From Bradyrhizobium sp. SSBR45G (GTDB lineage Bacteria > Pseudomonadota > Alphaproteobacteria > Rhizobiales > Xanthobacteraceae), in the NCBI RefSeq assembly GCF_030159255.1, contig NZ_BSCT01000036.1, positions 16,641 to 80,640 of the forward strand: DNA of 64,000 nucleotides. The letters are read 5' to 3'. This document shows positions 18,240 to 26,575 of this stretch, piece after piece. Numbering within the stretch: position 1 is the stretch's first letter; every line of letters starts with the position of its first letter. The position numbers were made by a program, and so were the translations under genes. The notes beneath the pieces are model-generated. The model searched no databases. It had not been told where the DNA came from and was given only the letters and a program-made list of their open reading frames with translations.

Positions 18240-18739
18240 CTTGTAGACTGAGGCCTCCGTTCCTGTCCGCCGATCGACACGCGCAGACGGGACGCAAGAA
18301 TGAGGCCGGCCGAGACGACCATGGGGCACGGTAATTCGGATATCGTCATGACGATTTGGAATGCCGGAAACGTTGAGAAAGAATCAGCTCGGCATGCACG
18401 GCGAACCGCCGGTCATGTTCTGCACTGAGGGCTCGTCACCAAAAGCCTGTCTTTCCAGTCTCCTGCCGTCGCAACCTTCCGAACGCCGCCGATCGACACC
18501 TGCGTCCGCGTCTGGGGCGAAGACACGGCAGCCGGGCATCTACGACGGCTTTAAGTTCGGATGAGGGCAATCTCGACTCATTCAAGCCGCAGCTGCGTCG
18601 GACCGGATGAAGCAATGTCCGGAGCCTGGCGTCCGAGCCTCGACGGCTGCTGCGGCCCGATCTTAAGTTGATAGGACGATCGCGATGATGCGCAACGCGA
18701 ACCGACGGCCGCGCATCGGATGACTCCACCGCAGATCGG
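18240..18739. other. Intergenic region, 500 bp
   Basis: I see no convincing gene here. It should hold the promoter of the binding-protein gene. A 14-bp perfect palindrome, ATCGTCATGACGAT, lies at 18342-18355, about 100 bp upstream of that gene's start, and could be an operator; nothing else links it to a regulator. Confidence 0.4.
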
Positions 18740-20416
18740 CTAGCCTGACGGGCTCATCACGATCGCCTTGTCCTTCGGCCAACGAACTCGCCACGCGAAC
18801 GTGATCTCCTTCGTCTCGCCGGACTTGGCATCAAGCACCCACTCGGTCACGCCGCGCCGGTCGCGGACATTGCTCGCCGTCGGAGTCGTCGTACCCGGCA
18901 GCATCTCGACAACGATCTCCTCGTTCTCGCTGACCGGCAGCTGATCCTGGATCGCGACCTTGACCGGGAAGTCATGCGCGTTGCGGACCGTGGTCTTGAA
19001 GGCGCGCTCGTCGATCTTCGCCGTCGTCATGATCAATCCGGCCGAGCCTTCGTTGCGCTTGAGCACGATCCGCTCCACCTTGACCTTGTCGTCGGCGCCG
19101 AAGCCGAGCCGGACCGTCTCGTCCTTGCCGGCCGCGGCCAACCTCGATGTGCCGACAAACATGCCGTCGCGATAGATCGAGACCTTGCCCGGCAGCAGCG
19201 GCGCGTCCTCCGCCTGCGGGAAGTTCGCTTCGAGATAGGCCGTGGGATCCACCACCGGAGCAGCGCGAATGATCAACTCGGGTGCGATCGTCGTCGTCGA
19301 GATGCGCAGGCTCTTGGCGCCGTCATTGGCACTCACGGTGACTCGCCCTGTAAGGCGGAAAGCGGTCTGGAATGCGCTGACGTCAGCGACTGTTTGCTGC
19401 TCGATGGCCTTGTCCGCGGCGTCCCCGAAGCTGGTTCCTCCTCCAAAATGGAACTCCTGCGCGCGGCTCTCCGCGACTCCCCTTGCCGCGCTGACAGCCG
19501 GACGCTGCGGCATCGGCGGCGGAGGCGGCGGCGGATATTGCGCGATCACCGTCCTGAGCTCGGGCGCGCTGCCGCCGCGGCCCGTGCGCACCGTCGAGAC
19601 CGAGAGCGCGACGTCGGACCAGTCTTCACCCGTGCTCTGCTGGATCTCGGCGCGGCGCACCAGCTCCAGGGCAGGCTTGCGGTCCTTCGCCGAGGTCTCG
19701 AGACGGGCGTCGTAGAGCGGCACCCAGCGGGCGTTGCGCACTGCGTAGGTCACGCGCAACGTCGCCTTGGTCGCAGCCGCGGACGACAATTCGATCTGCA
19801 CCTCCATCCTGCTCGGCGGCTTGGCCGCACGATCCGCCTGCAATCGCGCGATCTCGCGATCGATCTCGCGCTGCTTGCGCTCGGCGTCACGAATGGCCGT
19901 GTCGGCCTGGCCGACCTCCTCTGCCACCGCGGCGAAGGCGTTGCGCCACTCCGTGATCGGGCGAGCCTCGCCTTTCTCGCCCAATCCGGCTGGAGAAGAT
20001 TCGGCGAACCGTTCAGCAAATTTCTTGCGCGCGAGCGCGGCGGCGATCGCGCCGTCGTAGTTGGCGCGCTCGTCCTTCAACGCCTCGATACGCTTGTCGA
20101 TGTCGGGCAGGTTGACCGGCGGCGCCGCGCGCGGCGGCTTGGCGTCGACGGTGCCGATCACGAGCTTCGCTCCGGCCTCGCCCTCGACGCGCAACGATGA
20201 GGCATCGAGCCCAAGCGGAAAATCCTTGGCGATGGCCGTGGTCTCGCCGGCGGGAAGATCGAGCGAGATGATCCGGGTCACGGTCGCGCCATCGGGATAC
20301 ACGGTGACGGCGTCGACGATGGAGGTCGCATCGAGGTTGGCAGCGCGGCCAGGCGCTGTCAGGGCCGCTCCGAGCATCAGACCCGTGGTGACAAGGCCGA
20401 TTTTTCGTATCGTCAT
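18740..20416 (-). CDS. Secreted DUF4139 (MuiA-type) protein
   Basis: A 558-residue protein with a signal peptide (cleavage near GRAANLD). An N-terminal DUF4140-like region (about 30-120, VDAVTVYPDGATVTRIISLD) precedes a coiled coil (about 100-200, rich in Glu/Lys/Ala), then the beta-rich DUF4139 domain (about 210-555, including YAVRNARWVPLYDARL), interrupted by a proline run near residue 295. Family members are called mucoidy inhibitor MuiA homologues; their biochemical role is not established, and envelope association is inferred from the signal peptide. It has its own space between the binding protein and serA, whose terminator lies just upstream. Confidence 0.88.
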   Translation of the reverse strand: MTIRKIGLVTTGLMLGAALTAPGRAANLDATSIVDAVTVYPDGATVTRIISLDLPAGETTAIAKDFPLGLDASSLRVEGEAGAKLVIGTVDAKPPRAAPPVNLPDIDKRIEALKDERANYDGAIAAALARKKFAERFAESSPAGLGEKGEARPITEWRNAFAAVAEEVGQADTAIRDAERKQREIDREIARLQADRAAKPPSRMEVQIELSSAAATKATLRVTYAVRNARWVPLYDARLETSAKDRKPALELVRRAEIQQSTGEDWSDVALSVSTVRTGRGGSAPELRTVIAQYPPPPPPPMPQRPAVSAARGVAESRAQEFHFGGGTSFGDAADKAIEQQTVADVSAFQTAFRLTGRVTVSANDGAKSLRISTTTIAPELIIRAAPVVDPTAYLEANFPQAEDAPLLPGKVSIYRDGMFVGTSRLAAAGKDETVRLGFGADDKVKVERIVLKRNEGSAGLIMTTAKIDERAFKTTVRNAHDFPVKVAIQDQLPVSENEEIVVEMLPGTTTPTASNVRDRRGVTEWVLDAKSGETKEITFAWRVRWPKDKAIVMSPSG

Positions 20417-20547
20417 CGCTCTCTCCGCACTCCCAGCACCCAGCAGGACCGGATCGACCGGTCCTTTGCACGGCTTTAGACGCGAGCAGAGAAGGCCCGG
20501 TTCAATCGAAGCTCCGGGAAGATGATCATGCGAATGCCGACCAGAAA

Positions 20548-20587
20548 AAAAGAGGCAGTACGGCGATCAGGCCGTACTGCCTCTTTT
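20548..20587 (-). terminator. serA Rho-independent terminator
   Basis: A perfect 17-bp stem built on AGAGGCAGTACGGC / GCCGTACTGCCTCT with a 6-nt loop, followed on the minus strand by seven T residues. It lies 24 bp past the serA stop: a textbook intrinsic terminator. Confidence 0.92.
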
Positions 20588-20611
20588 GGTTGGACCGAAC
20601 AGTTGGCGCGA

Positions 20612-22201
20612 TCAGAACGCCAGCGCCTTGGCCTGCTTGACCTGCGGCAGCGCCTGGATCTTGGCGAGCAGCTCGGCCGGCACCGCGCCGTCGATCTCGA
20701 CCAGCGCGATGGCGTCGCCGCCGGCCGCGACGCGGCCGAGGTGGAAGGTCGCGATGTTGATCTTGGCGTCGCCCAGCAGGCTCGCGAACTTGCCGATGAA
20801 GCCAGGCTTGTCCTCGTTGGTGACGTAGATCATCGACTTGCCGAATTCGGCATCGACACGGATGCCCTTGATGTCGACGAGACGCGGCTTGCCGTCGGCA
20901 TAGACCGTGCCGGACACTGCGCGCTCCTGCTGTCCGGTGGTGACCGCGACCGAGATCAGGCTCTCATAATCGCTCTCGCCGGCGCGCAGCACCTCGTCGA
21001 CGATCATGCCGCGCTCCTTGGCGATGACCGGCGCCGAGACGACGTTGACCTCGCCCAGCATCGGCCGCAGCAGACCGGCGAGAACCGCCGAGGTCAGCGC
21101 CTTGGTCTTCATCTCCGCGACCTGGCCCTCATAGGTGATCTGGATCTTGGTGATGCTGCTCTCGGTGAGCTGGCCCGCGAACGAGCCGAGCTTCTCGGCG
21201 AGCGCGATGAACGGCTTCAGCTTCGGCGCTTCCTCCGCGGTGATCGAGGGGAAGTTGATCGCGTTCGAGATCGCGCCGGTCAGCAGATAGTCCGACATCT
21301 GCTCGGCGATCTGCAGCGCGACGTTCTCCTGCGCTTCCGTGGTGGAGGCGCCGAGATGCGGCGTACAGATCACGTTGGGATGGCCGAACAGCGCGTTGCT
21401 GGTCGCCGGCTCCTCGGCGAACACGTCGAGGGCTGCGCCCGCGACATGCTTGCTGTCGAGCGCCGCGAGCAGCGCCTGCTCGTCGATCAGGCCGCCGCGC
21501 GCGCAATTGATGATGCGCACGCCCTTCTTCGTCTTGGCAATGGCGGCCGCGTCGATGATGTTGCGGGTCTTGTCGGTCAGCGGCGTATGCAGCGTGATGA
21601 AGTCGGCGCGCTTCAGCAACTCGTCGAGCTCGACCTTCTCGACGCCGAGATCGCGCGCGCGCTCCTCGGTGAGGAACGGATCGAAGCCGATCACCTTCAT
21701 GCGCAGGCCCTGCGCGCGGTCGCAGACGATCGAGCCGATGTTGCCGCAGCCGACCACGCCGAGCGTCTTGCCTGTGATCTCGACGCCCATGAAGCGGTTC
21801 TTCTCCCACTTGCCGGCCTGGGTCGAGGCGTCGGCCTGCGGGATCTCGCGCGCCAGCGACAGCATCATCGTGATCGCATGCTCGGCGGTCGTGATCGAAT
21901 TGCCGAACGGCGTGTTCATCACGATGATGCCCTTGGCGGTCGCCGCGGGGATCTCGACATTGTCGACACCGATGCCGGCGCGGCCGATCACCTTGAGCCG
22001 CTTGGCGCGCTCGATGATCTTGGCCGTGGCCTTGGTCGCCGAGCGAATGGCAAGGCCGTCATAGTCGCCGATGATGTCGGCAAGCTTGTCCTTGTCCTTG
22101 CCGAGATTGGGCTGGAAGTCGACCTCGACGCCGCGATCCTTGAAGATCTGCACGGCAGCCGGCGACAGCGCATCGGAAATGAGAACTTTGGGCTTGGTCA
22201 T
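20612..22201 (-). CDS. serA: D-3-phosphoglycerate dehydrogenase
   Basis: A 529-residue long-form SerA, catalysing the NAD-dependent first step of serine synthesis. The N-terminal substrate domain (about 1-100 and 280-315) surrounds the Rossmann domain with GKTLGVVGCGNIGSIVCDRA (about 140-160) and the catalytic GGLIDEQALL and HLGASTTEAQ segments (Arg-Glu-His triad, His in TPHLGAST). An allosteric substrate-binding domain follows, and a C-terminal ACT domain (about 455-529; NEDKPGFIGKFASLLGD) probably mediates feedback by serine. serC lies upstream on the same strand, 276 bp away with two palindromic repeats between. Confidence 0.97.
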   Translation of the reverse strand: MTKPKVLISDALSPAAVQIFKDRGVEVDFQPNLGKDKDKLADIIGDYDGLAIRSATKATAKIIERAKRLKVIGRAGIGVDNVEIPAATAKGIIVMNTPFGNSITTAEHAITMMLSLAREIPQADASTQAGKWEKNRFMGVEITGKTLGVVGCGNIGSIVCDRAQGLRMKVIGFDPFLTEERARDLGVEKVELDELLKRADFITLHTPLTDKTRNIIDAAAIAKTKKGVRIINCARGGLIDEQALLAALDSKHVAGAALDVFAEEPATSNALFGHPNVICTPHLGASTTEAQENVALQIAEQMSDYLLTGAISNAINFPSITAEEAPKLKPFIALAEKLGSFAGQLTESSITKIQITYEGQVAEMKTKALTSAVLAGLLRPMLGEVNVVSAPVIAKERGMIVDEVLRAGESDYESLISVAVTTGQQERAVSGTVYADGKPRLVDIKGIRVDAEFGKSMIYVTNEDKPGFIGKFASLLGDAKINIATFHLGRVAAGGDAIALVEIDGAVPAELLAKIQALPQVKQAKALAF

Positions 22202-22275
22202 GACGATGGTCCTTCACGCCTCTCGCGAGAGAGGGGCAGCGCAGCGCGCCGGAATGGGATGAAGTGACGGAAACC

Positions 22276-22366
22276 GTAGGGTGGGCAAAGCGCAGCGTGC
22301 CCACCGTCTTTCGCGTCAGGTGGCGTTGATGGTGGGCACGGCGCGTTGCGCCTTTGCCCACCCTAC
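22276..22366. repeat. Palindromic repeat A between serC and serA
   Basis: A 91-bp imperfect inverted repeat with outer arms GTAGGGTGGGCAAAG / CTTTGCCCACCCTAC (the right arm read as given at its 3' end) and inner GTGCCCACC / GGTGGGCAC. It is non-coding and resembles widely dispersed bacterial intergenic repeats. It lies in the serC-serA message. Confidence 0.75.
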
Positions 22367-22377
22367 GCAGCTGATTT

Positions 22378-22462
22378 CCGTCATTGCGAGGAGCTCTTGC
22401 GACGAAGCAATCCAGGCTCTACTTCCCAGCTCTGGATTGCTTCGCTTCGCTCGCAATGACGG
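22378..22462. repeat. Palindromic repeat B between serC and serA
   Basis: An 85-bp inverted repeat with outer arms CCGTCATTGCGAG / CTCGCAATGACGG and inner arms GAAGCAATCCAG / CTGGATTGCTTC. It is a different family from repeat A, placed 12 bp away, immediately downstream of the serC stop on the minus strand. Such elements can act as processing or stability barriers in a message. Confidence 0.78.
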
Positions 22463-22477
22463 CACAACGAATGTGCG

Positions 22478-23650
22478 TCAGGCAGCCTTCGGCAGCGCGG
22501 CCTTCGCTTCCGCGAACGCCCAGTCGATCCACTGCGTCAGCAGCGCGACATCGCTCGCTTCGACCGTGGCGCCGCACCAGATGCGCAGGCCCGCCGGCGC
22601 ATCGCGATAATGCGCGAAGTCGAAACCGGCGTTCTCCTTCTCGACCAGCGCCACCAGCTTCTTGGCGAAGTCAGCCTGGGCATCGGCCGACAGCGACGTG
22701 ATCGCGGGATCGACGACCTTCAGACACACCGAGGTGTTGGAGCGGATCGCGGGGTCCTGCGCCAGGAAATCGATCCAGGGCGTCCGCGCCTTCCAGTCAG
22801 CCAGCACCTTGGTGTTGGCATCGGCGCGCGCGATCAGCGCCTTGAGGCCGCCGATCGACTTGCCCCAGTTCAGCGCGTCCAGATAGTCCTCGACGCACAG
22901 CATCGACGGCGTGTTGATGGTCTCGCCCTCGAAGATGCCGGCATTGAGCTTGCCGCCCTTGGTGAGGCGGAAGATCTTCGGCAGCGGCCAGGCCGGCTTG
23001 TAGCTCTCGAGCCGCTCCACCGCGCGCGGCGACAGGATGAGCATGCCATGCGCGGCCTCGCCGCCGAGCGCCTTCTGCCAGGAGAAGGTGACGACGTCGA
23101 GCTTCGGCCAGTCCAGCGGCTGCGCGAAAGCCGCCGAGGTGGCGTCGCAGATCGTCAGGCCTTCGCGGCTCGCGCTGATCCAGTCGGCATTCGGCACGCG
23201 CACGCCTGACGTGGTGCCGTTCCAGGTGAAAACCACGTCGGATGCGGGATCGACCTTCGAAAGATCCGGAATCTCGCCATAGCCGGCGTGCAGCTTGGTG
23301 ACGTCCTTGAGCTTGAGCTCCTTGACGACGTCGCTGACCCAGCCCTCGCCAAAGGACTCCCAGGCGATGGTGGTGACCGGCCGCGCACCGAGCAGCGACC
23401 ACAGCGCCATCTCGACCGCGCCGGTGTCGGACGCCGGCACGATGCCGATCTTGTAGTCGGCCGGCACTTCGAGCACGTCGCGCGTCAGCTCGATCGCCTG
23501 CTTGAGCTTGGCTTTGCCGACCTTCGCGCGGTGCGAGCGGCCGAGCGGCGCGTCCTTGAGATTTTCGGAGGTCCATCCGGGGCGCTTGGCGCAGGGGCCG
23601 GAGGAGAAATGCGGCACAACAGGCCGCTGCGAAGGCTTCGCTGCAGTCAT
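22478..23650 (-). CDS. serC: Phosphoserine aminotransferase
   Basis: A 390-residue class V PLP aminotransferase making 3-phosphoserine from 3-phosphohydroxypyruvate, the step after SerA. It starts MTAAKPSQRPVVPHFSSGPC, the alphaproteobacterial SerC form; the PLP lysine lies in VTFSWQKALGGEAAHGMLIL (Lys in WQKALG, about residue 203). Family elements GPCAKRPGW and NTPSMLCVEDYL are present. It is preceded by a leader that can fold into four hairpins, the last carrying the ribosome-binding site in its loop, and followed by serA on the same strand. Confidence 0.97.
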   Translation of the reverse strand: MTAAKPSQRPVVPHFSSGPCAKRPGWTSENLKDAPLGRSHRAKVGKAKLKQAIELTRDVLEVPADYKIGIVPASDTGAVEMALWSLLGARPVTTIAWESFGEGWVSDVVKELKLKDVTKLHAGYGEIPDLSKVDPASDVVFTWNGTTSGVRVPNADWISASREGLTICDATSAAFAQPLDWPKLDVVTFSWQKALGGEAAHGMLILSPRAVERLESYKPAWPLPKIFRLTKGGKLNAGIFEGETINTPSMLCVEDYLDALNWGKSIGGLKALIARADANTKVLADWKARTPWIDFLAQDPAIRSNTSVCLKVVDPAITSLSADAQADFAKKLVALVEKENAGFDFAHYRDAPAGLRIWCGATVEASDVALLTQWIDWAFAEAKAALPKAA

Positions 23651-23760
23651 CGTCTATCCTTCCAGATAGTAAGCCTCCCGTTGGGGGGAGGTGTCCCGCC
23701 GCGGTGATTACGGGAAGGGCTGTTCCTCGTCAAGGAACTTCGCACGCGCCCGTCGGCGCG
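23651..23760 (-). ncRNA. Structured 5' leader of serC (serC-motif candidate)
   Basis: The 110 nt upstream of serC on the minus strand can form four consecutive hairpins: CGCGCC/GGCGCG (plus-strand 23745-23760), GTTCCT/AGGAAC (23722-23738), CCTCCC/GGGAGG (23674-23691) and CTATC/GATAG (23654-23669). The loop of the last contains the AAGGA ribosome-binding site, 10 nt before the ATG. A conserved RNA named the serC motif is known upstream of serC in alphaproteobacteria; I infer this is an instance but could not check the consensus. Confidence 0.55.
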
Positions 23761-23796
23761 TTCACGCAGTCGTGCTGGCATACAAGAGGATGCGGT

Positions 23797-24087
23797 TCAT
23801 TCGGGAGCAGCGCCGAGCGGCGCCTGTCCGCCGGGCGGGCGATGCAGGAAGGTCATCGAGGCGTAGGCGCCGACCCAGGAGCCTATGGCGGCAAAGACCA
23901 CATAGACCCAGTTCTCGGTGTAGCTGATCACGGCGAATGACGAGAGCATGTACCAGATCGAGCTCCAGGTCGCCGCGGACAGACGCCGCTTGGCAACGAC
24001 CGCCGTGGTGAACATGACGTAGACCGCGTCTGTTGCCGCGGTTGCCAGCACGACGCCAACGGCTGTCACTGGATTGATCCCGGACAT
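23797..24087 (-). CDS. Small inner-membrane protein, function unknown
   Basis: A 96-residue protein with three hydrophobic helices (about 7-28, 40-57 and 62-82). The ATG at 24087 (MSGINPVTAVGVVLATAATD) has a GGAGGG-type site upstream; an ATG five codons earlier is less well placed. It lies between serC, with which it shares strand, and the divergent aldo/keto reductase. I do not recognise a family and assign no function. Confidence 0.65.
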   Translation of the reverse strand: MSGINPVTAVGVVLATAATDAVYVMFTTAVVAKRRLSAATWSSIWYMLSSFAVISYTENWVYVVFAAIGSWVGAYASMTFLHRPPGGQAPLGAAPE

Positions 24088-24197
24088 TGTTCCGCCCTCC
24101 ATCTTCGTTGTGCCGCAGCATGCGACGTCATTGTCTCGTCAGATGCATCCATGCACAATGAAGCCATCTGCACGCGCCGAACAACAAGGATAGAACA

Positions 24198-25184
24198 ATG
24201 GAACGCGTCTGTCTCGGGAGGAGCTCCCTCGAAGTCACCCGGCTCGGCCTCGGCACAGCACCGCTCGGCGGCCTGTTTGAGCAGGTCAGCGACGCCGATG
24301 CCGAGGCGACGATCGCGATGGCGTGGTCGCGCGGCGTGCGCTTCTTCGATACAGCGCCGCTCTACGGCTTCGGCCTCGCCGAGCAGCGGCTCGGTGCGTT
24401 TCTGCGCAAGCAGCCGCGCGACAGCTATGTCATCTCGACCAAGGTCGGCCGCCTGCTGCGCCCGGACCCGACGGCATCGGCGGAAGATCCGCACTACAAG
24501 GGCACGCCGCCGCTGCGGCCGCGCTTCGACTATTCCTATGACGGGGTGATGCGCTCGGTCGAGGAAAGCCTGGTCCGGCTCGGTCTCGATCGCATCGACA
24601 TCCTGCTCGTGCACGACCCGGACGATCATTACGACGAGGCCGTCAGCGGCGCCTTCCGCGCGCTGCAGCGGTTGCGCGACGACGGCAGCATCAAGGCGAT
24701 CGGCGCCGGCATGAACCAGTCCGAAATGCTGGCGCGCTTTGCCGAGGCCGTTCCGGTCGACTGCTTCCTCTTGGCGGGCCGCTATACCCTGCTCGATCAG
24801 GGCGCGCTGACCACGCTGCTCCCCATGTGCCAGAAGCAGAACGTCGCCATCCTCCTCGGCGGCATCTACAACAGCGGCATCCTGGCCAATCCGCACGGAC
24901 CGGCCAAGTTCAACTACGAAGACGCCGATGCCGCCCTGGTGGCGCGCGCGCGTCAGCTCGACGCGCTGTGCAGGCAGCACGGCACAGAGCTCAAGGCGGC
25001 CGCGATCCAGTTCTGCCTCGCCCATCCCGCCGTCACCGTCGGCCTGCAGGGCGCCCGCAATGCGCAGGAGGCGGCCGACAATGTCGCGATGGCGCAGGCA
25101 GCGATCCCGGCCGCGTTCTGGCGTGCGCTGCGCGCCAGTCATCTGGTCGATGCGCGCGCGCCGCTGCCGGGAGACGGGCGATGA
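24198..25184 (+). CDS. Aldo/keto reductase, aldose 1-dehydrogenase-like
   Basis: A 328-residue TIM-barrel NAD(P)-dependent oxidoreductase. The catalytic tetrad is visible: Asp and Tyr in FFDTAPLYGFGLAEQRLG (about residues 47-64), Lys in ISTKVGR, and His in ILLVHDPDDHYDEA. The HDPDD stretch and overall form resemble L-fucose/D-threo-aldose 1-dehydrogenases and pyridoxal dehydrogenases. Its stop overlaps the start of a lactonase-type hydrolase (ATGA), which suits a sugar-to-lactone oxidation followed by ring opening. The exact sugar is unknown. Confidence 0.88.
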   Translation: MERVCLGRSSLEVTRLGLGTAPLGGLFEQVSDADAEATIAMAWSRGVRFFDTAPLYGFGLAEQRLGAFLRKQPRDSYVISTKVGRLLRPDPTASAEDPHYKGTPPLRPRFDYSYDGVMRSVEESLVRLGLDRIDILLVHDPDDHYDEAVSGAFRALQRLRDDGSIKAIGAGMNQSEMLARFAEAVPVDCFLLAGRYTLLDQGALTTLLPMCQKQNVAILLGGIYNSGILANPHGPAKFNYEDADAALVARARQLDALCRQHGTELKAAAIQFCLAHPAVTVGLQGARNAQEAADNVAMAQAAIPAAFWRALRASHLVDARAPLPGDGR

Positions 25185-26032
25185 GCGGGGCGATCGATGC
25201 GCACCAGCATTTCTGGGATCCGGCGCGGGCCGACTATCCGTGGATGGCGGGCGATGCGCTGGCGCCGATCCGCCGCCCGTTCGGTCCTGCCGATCTCGCC
25301 CCTCTGCTGGCCGAGAACGGTCTCGACAGCAGCATCCTGGTGCAGACCCGGTCGTCGCTCGACGAGACCGCCGAGTTCCTCCGAATCGCCCACGAGACGC
25401 CGTTCATCGCCGGTGTCGTCGGCTGGGCCGACCTGACCGATCCGCGGATTGGCACCACGATCGACCGGCTGCGCAGCCTGCCCGGCGGCGACCGGCTGGT
25501 CGGCATCCGGCATCAGGTGCACGACGAGGCCGATCCGGACTGGCTGTCTCGCAACGATGTCCAGCGCAGCCTCGCCAGCGTGTTCGCCCACGACCTGACC
25601 TATGATCTGCTGGTCCGCACCCGTGAGCTGCCCGCGACAATCGCAACCGTGCGGGCGTTTCCGGACGGACGCTTCGTGCTCGACCATGCCGCCAAGCCGC
25701 CGATTGCAACCGGCTTCGATCAGGCCTGGGCCGATCGCATCGCCGAGCTCGCGGCTTGCGGCAATGTCTGGTGCAAGGTCTCGGGGCTGGCGACGGAGGC
25801 GGTGTGGACCGACTGGGATGCCGAGCGGTTGCTGCCCTATGTTGCGCATGTGGCGCGCTGTTTCGGCGAGGATCGGCTGATCTTCGGCTCGGACTGGCCG
25901 GTCTGCCTGCTCGCCGGCAGCTATGGCGCGATCAAGCAGGCGCTCGAGCAGTGCCTGGCCGGGCTCGGCCTTGGGGTTCGCGACAAGGCGTTCGGACCGA
26001 ACGCGATGGCGGCCTACCGGCTGCCGCAATAG
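25181..26032 (+). CDS. Amidohydrolase-family lactonase (L-fuconolactonase-like)
   Basis: A 283-residue member of the metal-dependent TIM-barrel hydrolases (COG3618 type). Metal or substrate ligands appear in IDAHQHFWDP at the N terminus, LDHAAKPPI (about residue 168) and the C-terminal FGSDWPV (about 238). These enzymes open sugar 1,4- or 1,5-lactones, e.g. fuconolactone or rhamnonolactone. ATGA overlap with the aldose dehydrogenase gene implies a coupled two-step oxidation: aldose to lactone to aldonate. Converges with the acetyltransferase gene that begins 9 bp away. Confidence 0.87.
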   Translation: MSGAIDAHQHFWDPARADYPWMAGDALAPIRRPFGPADLAPLLAENGLDSSILVQTRSSLDETAEFLRIAHETPFIAGVVGWADLTDPRIGTTIDRLRSLPGGDRLVGIRHQVHDEADPDWLSRNDVQRSLASVFAHDLTYDLLVRTRELPATIATVRAFPDGRFVLDHAAKPPIATGFDQAWADRIAELAACGNVWCKVSGLATEAVWTDWDAERLLPYVAHVARCFGEDRLIFGSDWPVCLLAGSYGAIKQALEQCLAGLGLGVRDKAFGPNAMAAYRLPQ

Positions 26033-26041
26033 CAGCAGCTA

Positions 26042-26506
26042 TCAGAACCGCATCACCATGCCGAAATGGCTCTTGGCGAAGCCGAGCCGCTCATAGAACC
26101 GCTGTGCGTCGGCGCGGCTCTGGTGCGTCATGAGTTCGATCAGGTTGCAGCGCCGGCGGCGCGCCTCGCCGATCGCCCATTGCAGCAACTGCTCGCCGAT
26201 GCCGCGGCTGCGGCGATCAGAGGCGACCCGGACATCCTCGACCAGCGCCCGCGATGCGCCCTGCGAGCTCAGGCCTGGCAGGATGCACAGCTGCAGACAG
26301 CCGACCACCCTGCCCGCCTCCTCGGCGACGACGAGCGTGATGTTGGCTGCCTGCGAAATCGCCGCGAATGCCTCGAAATAGGAGTCCGGCAAAGGCTCCT
26401 CGAGGCGCTCGCGCGCCCGTCCGAGATGATCGTCCGCCAGCATCGCGACGATGGCCACGACATCCTCGCGCTGCGCGGGCCGGATTCGAATCGAGCTTGG
26501 GGTCAT
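26042..26506 (-). CDS. GNAT-family N-acetyltransferase
   Basis: A 154-residue acetyltransferase with the acetyl-CoA pyrophosphate-binding motif A, VRVASDRRSRGIGEQLLQWA (Arg-x-x-Gly-x-Gly, about residues 89-108), and the C-terminal Tyr in AQRFYERLGF. The whole protein is one GNAT domain. The acceptor substrate is not predictable. The small size and EARRRRCNLIELMTHQSR segment match stand-alone environmental GNAT enzymes. Confidence 0.87.
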   Translation of the reverse strand: MTPSSIRIRPAQREDVVAIVAMLADDHLGRARERLEEPLPDSYFEAFAAISQAANITLVVAEEAGRVVGCLQLCILPGLSSQGASRALVEDVRVASDRRSRGIGEQLLQWAIGEARRRRCNLIELMTHQSRADAQRFYERLGFAKSHFGMVMRF

Positions 26507-26575
26507 GATGTTCTTGCCGATCGAGGCACCGGAAACGAGCCGACTTGCGTCCCGTCGTCGCCCAGGTCAGGCGAT

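Noticed and set aside
18361..18564. A 67-codon plus-strand frame in the gap upstream of the binding-protein gene
   Set aside because: No ribosome-binding site, low-complexity Ser/Pro content and no family resemblance.
20522..22267. A 581-codon plus-strand frame opposite serA
   Set aside because: serA is unambiguous with its own terminator; the antisense frame also runs across that terminator.
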